Part shown: positions 60,573-64,000 of the stretch, piece by piece
How positions within the stretch are numbered: the first letter of the stretch is position 1
Layout: each line of letters begins with the position of its first letter
Assembly: GCF_000199675.1 (NCBI RefSeq)
Contig: NC_014960.1
Location: 2,232,001-2,296,000 of the forward strand
DNA from: Anaerolinea thermophila UNI-1
GTDB taxonomy: Bacteria > Chloroflexota > Anaerolineae > Anaerolineales > Anaerolineaceae
Reading direction: 5' to 3'
DNA length: 64,000 bases
Position numbers and translations under genes: made by a program
The notes under the pieces: generated by a model
The model's input: only the letters and a program-made list of their open reading frames with translations
Told to the model about the DNA's origin: nothing
Databases searched by the model: none

Positions 60573-62066
60573 ATGATAAGGAGGATGAAAAACATCCTCC
60601 TTATTTTTTTGCTGGTTCAATTGCTTGCCTCTTGTGCGGCACACCCGCTCCCCGAGGATAGCAAAGGCGTTTACGAATCCGTCCCTCCTTCAAATACAAA
60701 TGCACCTGAGCAAACCCCATTTTCAGTTTTTCTTCCAACCGTCATAAGACCAGAGGAAAGTCGCTATCGGATCAACGCCCGTTACCTGCCAGATGAGACA
60801 TGGCTTGTGCCCTCATCAATATTCTGGTTTGGAAAAGTCACCCGCTCTGAGAATTACGTGGATGTACGCACAGGCTACGGGGATCAAAACTTAAAATTGC
60901 ACTTTGAGGTGTTTGATCGCATGTTGTGGTACGACACCAGTCCCACCACAGCAGAATTATCCCAATATGACGCCATTGGTGTTTATTTGAAAACTTCAGG
61001 GGCAAATGGGAACACACCGGACTCACAGTCATATCTGTTCATCGTCCAGAGCCACCCCAATTATCTGGACAAATCCCAATACATGGCATCCTTCCGATGG
61101 AATGGTCAAGAGTGGACAAAGAGCACCATTCCCTTCAATATCAGACTGGCTTACGCTGGAGAAGGTGGTTATAACCAGACCAGCAAAGATAACCGCGGAT
61201 GGTTTATCGAAATGTCCATCCCATACACAAGCATGGGATTCAGTCAGAACCCCGTAGCAGGAACGACTTGGGGACTCGCTGTGGTTTTATACGACCGCGA
61301 TGATGCCAGCAGTTCCCTTCCCGCAAAACAATGGCCTCCCAATGCAAATTTAAGCATCCCTGCCACATGGGGAACCTTAGGGTTTGGCTTGCCTACATAC
61401 AGTGCCCCTCCCTCCATCAATCAGAACACCATGGTCATCCGTGAAGGCTGGAATGCCTCCAAAGTACCTGATGCCAGCGTTGGGGGAAGTACGGTTTGTG
61501 GAGAAGGGACGGATTTCTTCGGAACCTGGGGAGATACTCCTGAGAGTTTTTATGCCAATCGTACCGTTAACAATACCCAATTCAATATTCAAAACCAGAT
61601 GGATGTTGCTGATTGGCCCTGCTTTGCCAAATACTACATCACTTTTCCACTGGATGCCCTTCCGAAAGGGAAAGTCATCGTTTCTGCAAAACTGGTTTTG
61701 CATCATTTTGGGAACTCAGGCGCACCTGGAGAAGCCGAAGACTCCCTGATTCACGTTATGCTGGCAGAGAGGGACTGGGACGAACGCACATTAACATGGA
61801 ATAATGCCCCCCTGGCACTGGAAAATTTTGCTGCAACCTATGTACCACCTTTGCTCAGTTATCCCGGGGATATGGGCGTTCGTCGAGAATGGGTTATTAC
61901 CCCTGCGCTGGTACGTGCTTACCAAAAAGGAGAGCCTTTGAGACTGGTCTTATACTCCTCTGATTCTGCCCGTCACAGTGGGAAGTATTTCTGGGCTTCA
62001 AACCGCCCTGATTTAGAGGCTTCGCGTCCTGCTCTGGAAATTATCTATGGAGACCCAACACCCTGA
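60573..62066 (+). CDS. Lipoprotein with CBM9-like and CBM96/DNRLRE-like domains
   Basis: ATG at 60573 gives 497 residues, ATG at 60585 gives 493; both precede a lipoprotein signal with lipobox L-L-A-S-C. AAGGAGG lies directly against the second ATG and too far inside the first, so neither spacing is normal. Residues about 65-275 resemble a carbohydrate-binding DOMON/CBM9-type beta domain. The last 190 residues have the DNRLRE/CBM96 pattern including E-R-D-W-D-E-R-T-L-T-W-N-N-A-P. Both are glycan-binding folds, so it probably holds exported polysaccharide at the membrane surface. The start is within a terminator hairpin. Confidence 0.78.
   Translation: MIRRMKNILLIFLLVQLLASCAAHPLPEDSKGVYESVPPSNTNAPEQTPFSVFLPTVIRPEESRYRINARYLPDETWLVPSSIFWFGKVTRSENYVDVRTGYGDQNLKLHFEVFDRMLWYDTSPTTAELSQYDAIGVYLKTSGANGNTPDSQSYLFIVQSHPNYLDKSQYMASFRWNGQEWTKSTIPFNIRLAYAGEGGYNQTSKDNRGWFIEMSIPYTSMGFSQNPVAGTTWGLAVVLYDRDDASSSLPAKQWPPNANLSIPATWGTLGFGLPTYSAPPSINQNTMVIREGWNASKVPDASVGGSTVCGEGTDFFGTWGDTPESFYANRTVNNTQFNIQNQMDVADWPCFAKYYITFPLDALPKGKVIVSAKLVLHHFGNSGAPGEAEDSLIHVMLAERDWDERTLTWNNAPLALENFAATYVPPLLSYPGDMGVRREWVITPALVRAYQKGEPLRLVLYSSDSARHSGKYFWASNRPDLEASRPALEIIYGDPTP
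60576..60610 (+). terminator. Strong intrinsic terminator overlapping the next start codon
   Basis: ATAAGGAGGATG (60576-60587) and CATCCTCCTTAT (60593-60604) form a perfect 12-bp stem with an AAAAA loop, followed by TTTTTT (60605-60610). It ends the Wzz/BY-kinase transcript 48 bases after its stop. The left arm also contains the AAGGAGG sequence and an ATG of the following gene, so terminator and translation start are physically the same DNA. Confidence 0.9.
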
Positions 62067-62071
62067 GCCAT

Positions 62072-63403
62072 TCAGCGGGAAAGTGGCAGGCTTAAGGTAA
62101 ATTTTGCACCACCCTCTGGACGATTGGCGGCTTCGAGAGTACCACCGTGAGCGAGAGCCAGCTGGCGGGCAATTGCCAGCCCCAAGCCTGTACCCTCAGA
62201 GGATTGATTACGATTTCCACGATAAAAGCGTTCGAAGATAAAAGGCAGGTCTTCAGGAGAAATTCCCGGGCCAGTGTCTTCAACCATAAAAGCGAGCATG
62301 TTGCCTTGCTGAGACACCCTCAAGGTAATCCTGCCTCCTTCAGGGGTAAAACGCAAGGCGTTGCTCATCAGATTGTTCAAAATCTGCTCAATCCGGCGTT
62401 CATCCCCCTGAATCGACAGCCTCATTCCAGAAGTTTCATCCACTATCTGCAAAGAGATTGATTTGGCATCTGCTTCAGGACGAAAACGCTCATAAATTCT
62501 CCGCACCAAATCCAATGGAGCAATTTCACGAAATTCCAGAGGAATCTGCCCGGCATCGGCTAAAGCCAGTACTCTTAAGTCTTCAACTAACCTTGCAAGA
62601 AATTCCGTTTGATCCAGAACAGGCTGAAGATTTTCTGGAGTGAGAGGATAAATACCATCCTGGAGCGCTTCCAGATGCGCCCGCTGAACCGCAATGGGAG
62701 TACGCAATTCATGAGCAATGTCCGCCGTCATGGCTTTTCGGTTTTTCTCGGCTCTTTCCAGTGAGTTTGCCATGTGATTGAACGTTCGAGCAAGAACAGC
62801 CAGTTCATCTTTCCCCTTCACCGGAACTCGCACAGAAAGGTCTCCCTCTGCCATCTTTTGAGATGCCTGAATCAGAGACTTCAAGGGAGATAAAAAACTG
62901 TTTGACAGAAATAAAGCCAGAATCAACGCCGCAATTCCTCCGACAATTCCAGCCCAAATACTCGCTTGTGTAAGACGACTGAAGAGTTGAGCGCTGTTCT
63001 GTCCCCCCATCACCCCACCTTCAACCAGCAAATAGCCAATGATGCGATTTTGTGTATCGCGCAGAATAACCGCACGAGTACGTTCAAGAAGAGAAATGCG
63101 CTCTCCCACCACTCCCTGAGTATCTGCAATGACCCTTCCTGAGGTATCGGCTACGCGCATCCTGGAACTCATCATTCTGCCCATGCCACGCCCTGTAGGC
63201 AACAGGGCTTCCACACCTTCCCATCCCCCGTTTTGCTGGTAATACGTTTCCAGTGCACCCGCCAGATCATTTACACCAACCATTCCTCCTCGGAGCATGA
63301 AGGAACGTAACTCGCCGATAGACGTGTACTGGAAGATGAGAATGACACTGAGCGCTGTGATCAACGCCACCAAGCCATAAGAAAGCAACAGTTTCACTCT
63401 CAT
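62072..63403 (-). CDS. Sensor histidine kinase (HAMP, HisKA, HATPase_c)
   Basis: The 443 residues have helix 1 (about 7-27), an extracytoplasmic sensor region (about 30-145), helix 2 (about 150-172), HAMP with P-L-K-S-L-I-Q-A-S and E-L-A-V-L-A-R-T-F-N-H-M, the phospho-acceptor His in I-A-H-E-L-R-T-P (about 230), and ATPase boxes L-N-N-L-M-S-N-A-L-R-F-T-P, V-E-D-T-G-P-G-I-S and G-T-G-L-G-L-A-I-A. The sensor region has a Gly/Met/Arg patch (G-R-G-M-G-R-M-M-S-S-R-M) recalling the tail of the exported protein at 3235. It lies three bases after the response regulator and is cotranscribed with it. Confidence 0.95.
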   Translation of the reverse strand: MRVKLLLSYGLVALITALSVILIFQYTSIGELRSFMLRGGMVGVNDLAGALETYYQQNGGWEGVEALLPTGRGMGRMMSSRMRVADTSGRVIADTQGVVGERISLLERTRAVILRDTQNRIIGYLLVEGGVMGGQNSAQLFSRLTQASIWAGIVGGIAALILALFLSNSFLSPLKSLIQASQKMAEGDLSVRVPVKGKDELAVLARTFNHMANSLERAEKNRKAMTADIAHELRTPIAVQRAHLEALQDGIYPLTPENLQPVLDQTEFLARLVEDLRVLALADAGQIPLEFREIAPLDLVRRIYERFRPEADAKSISLQIVDETSGMRLSIQGDERRIEQILNNLMSNALRFTPEGGRITLRVSQQGNMLAFMVEDTGPGISPEDLPFIFERFYRGNRNQSSEGTGLGLAIARQLALAHGGTLEAANRPEGGAKFTLSLPLSR

Positions 63404-63406
63404 GGT

Positions 63407-64000
63407 TTATCCTTTGCGAAACCGATAACCTACACCAAAAACAGTCTCAACATAATGCGGATGGTGTGGGTCTTCCTCAATTTTGGCTCTCAAGTTCTTG
63501 ATATGGGCATCAATGGTACGTTCATAGCCTTCATAGGCTACCCCTTGAATGGCTTCCAGCAATTGCAAACGGGTAAAAACCCTGCCAGGTTGTGCCATTA
63601 ACGTAGAGAGCAGTTGAAATTCTGTAGGGGTAAGGAAAATCTCTTCATCTCCACGTTTAACCGTGTGGGTATCCAAATCCACTTCCAAATTGCCTTCCCG
63701 GAGAATTTGTGATCCACCCGACGAACGATTAAAGCGTCTCAAGACGGCTCGAACCCGGGCAACCAGTTCCCGTACCGAGTAGGGCTTGACGATGTAATCA
63801 TCTGCTCCCAATTCCAACCCAATCAAACGGTCTGTCTCTTCTACCCGTGCAGTAACCATAATGAGAGGGACATCGCTCTGGCGGCGAATCTCGCGGGCAA
63901 CATCCAGACCATCCATGCCGGGGAGATTCAGGTCAAGCAACACCAGATCAGGTTTATGTTGCCTGAACAAAGATAAACCTGTATCTCCCCTGGAAGCCAG
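63407..64000 (-). CDS. OmpR-family response regulator, N-terminus cut by window edge
   Basis: The frame stays open to the right edge, so the first part of the receiver is missing and the TTG near 63970 is an internal codon. The visible receiver has L-V-L-L-D-L-N-L-P-G-M-D-G (phospho-acceptor Asp), M-V-T-A-R and I-V-K-P-Y-S (Lys). The winged-helix output domain has L-T-P-T-E-F-Q-L-L, G-R-V-F-T-R-L-Q-L-L and R-T-I-D-A-H-I-K-N-L-R. It would bind pairs or triplets of about 10-11-bp direct repeats. The triple repeat upstream of the gene at 3235 is a possible target, as inference only. Confidence 0.95.
   Translation of the reverse strand: MASRGDTGLSLFRQHKPDLVLLDLNLPGMDGLDVAREIRRQSDVPLIMVTARVEETDRLIGLELGADDYIVKPYSVRELVARVRAVLRRFNRSSGGSQILREGNLEVDLDTHTVKRGDEEIFLTPTEFQLLSTLMAQPGRVFTRLQLLEAIQGVAYEGYERTIDAHIKNLRAKIEEDPHHPHYVETVFGVGYRFRKG

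Overview
The window looks like chromosomal DNA of a Chloroflexota bacterium, most plausibly Anaerolineae. This is an inference from several things: moderate base composition, many exported proteins with Pro/Thr-rich linkers (P-T-A-T-P, T-N-T-P type) in front of C-terminal membrane anchors, a bacterial gene complement with no sign of an LPS lipid A pathway, and long runs of overlapping genes. I saw no rRNA, tRNA or CRISPR array.

Layout. Positions 1-3177 (+) hold an apparent housekeeping operon: the end of an RseP-like site-2 protease, a HEAT-repeat protein, a membrane-anchored MA-clan-like metallopeptidase and an acylphosphatase. It ends at a bidirectional terminator facing a small exported Gly/Met-rich protein (-). 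That small gene has three contiguous 11-bp direct repeats upstream, of the kind bound by OmpR-family regulators. uvrB (-) follows, with its own consensus promoter.

From about 6060 to 62066 nearly everything is on the + strand and forms one very large exopolysaccharide or surface-glycan locus. A strong promoter and a leader RNA with mutually exclusive helices and a terminator precede a polyprenyl-phosphate sugar-phosphate transferase (initiating enzyme). An HddA-like heptose kinase and a convergent GmhB-like phosphatase follow. Next is an unusual cassette of adenylating enzyme, acyl carrier protein, second adenylating enzyme, asparagine-synthetase-like amidotransferase and NadE-like amidotransferase. 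Then come exported proteins: BNR/Asp-box propellers, two Tat-exported DUF362 proteins, a PQQ-type propeller and a 940-residue unknown. An acyltransferase-3/SGNH-like pair follows, whose SGNH-like member is split by a 920-bp insertion sequence. After it lie a GtrB-like glycosyltransferase, the WecD/WecE pair for a 4-acetamido-4,6-dideoxyhexose, and a large secreted protein with a 48-bp coding minisatellite.

The second half (36690-57637) is an almost gapless operon: two GT-C membrane proteins, Wzm/Wzt ABC exporter, a pyruvyltransferase-like protein, about ten GT2/GT4 glycosyltransferases, a sugar epimerase with a Cys-rich insert, a PIG-L-type deacetylase, an O-antigen ligase/polymerase and an alpha/alpha-toroid protein. 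One further GT4 (57634-58851) follows, then a fused Wzz/BY-kinase and a lipoprotein with CBM96/DNRLRE-like C-terminus, whose start codon lies inside the terminator hairpin of the kinase gene. The window closes with an OmpR-type response regulator and histidine kinase on the - strand; the regulator runs off the right edge.

Reading the parts together, the locus would build a heteropolysaccharide on a lipid carrier, decorate it (heptose, amino-dideoxy sugar, pyruvyl, acyl and amide groups are suggested by the enzymes present), export it through the Wzm/Wzt pair and/or polymerise it under Wzz/BY-kinase control, and coat it with exported propeller and binding proteins. No Wzx flippase was found in the window.
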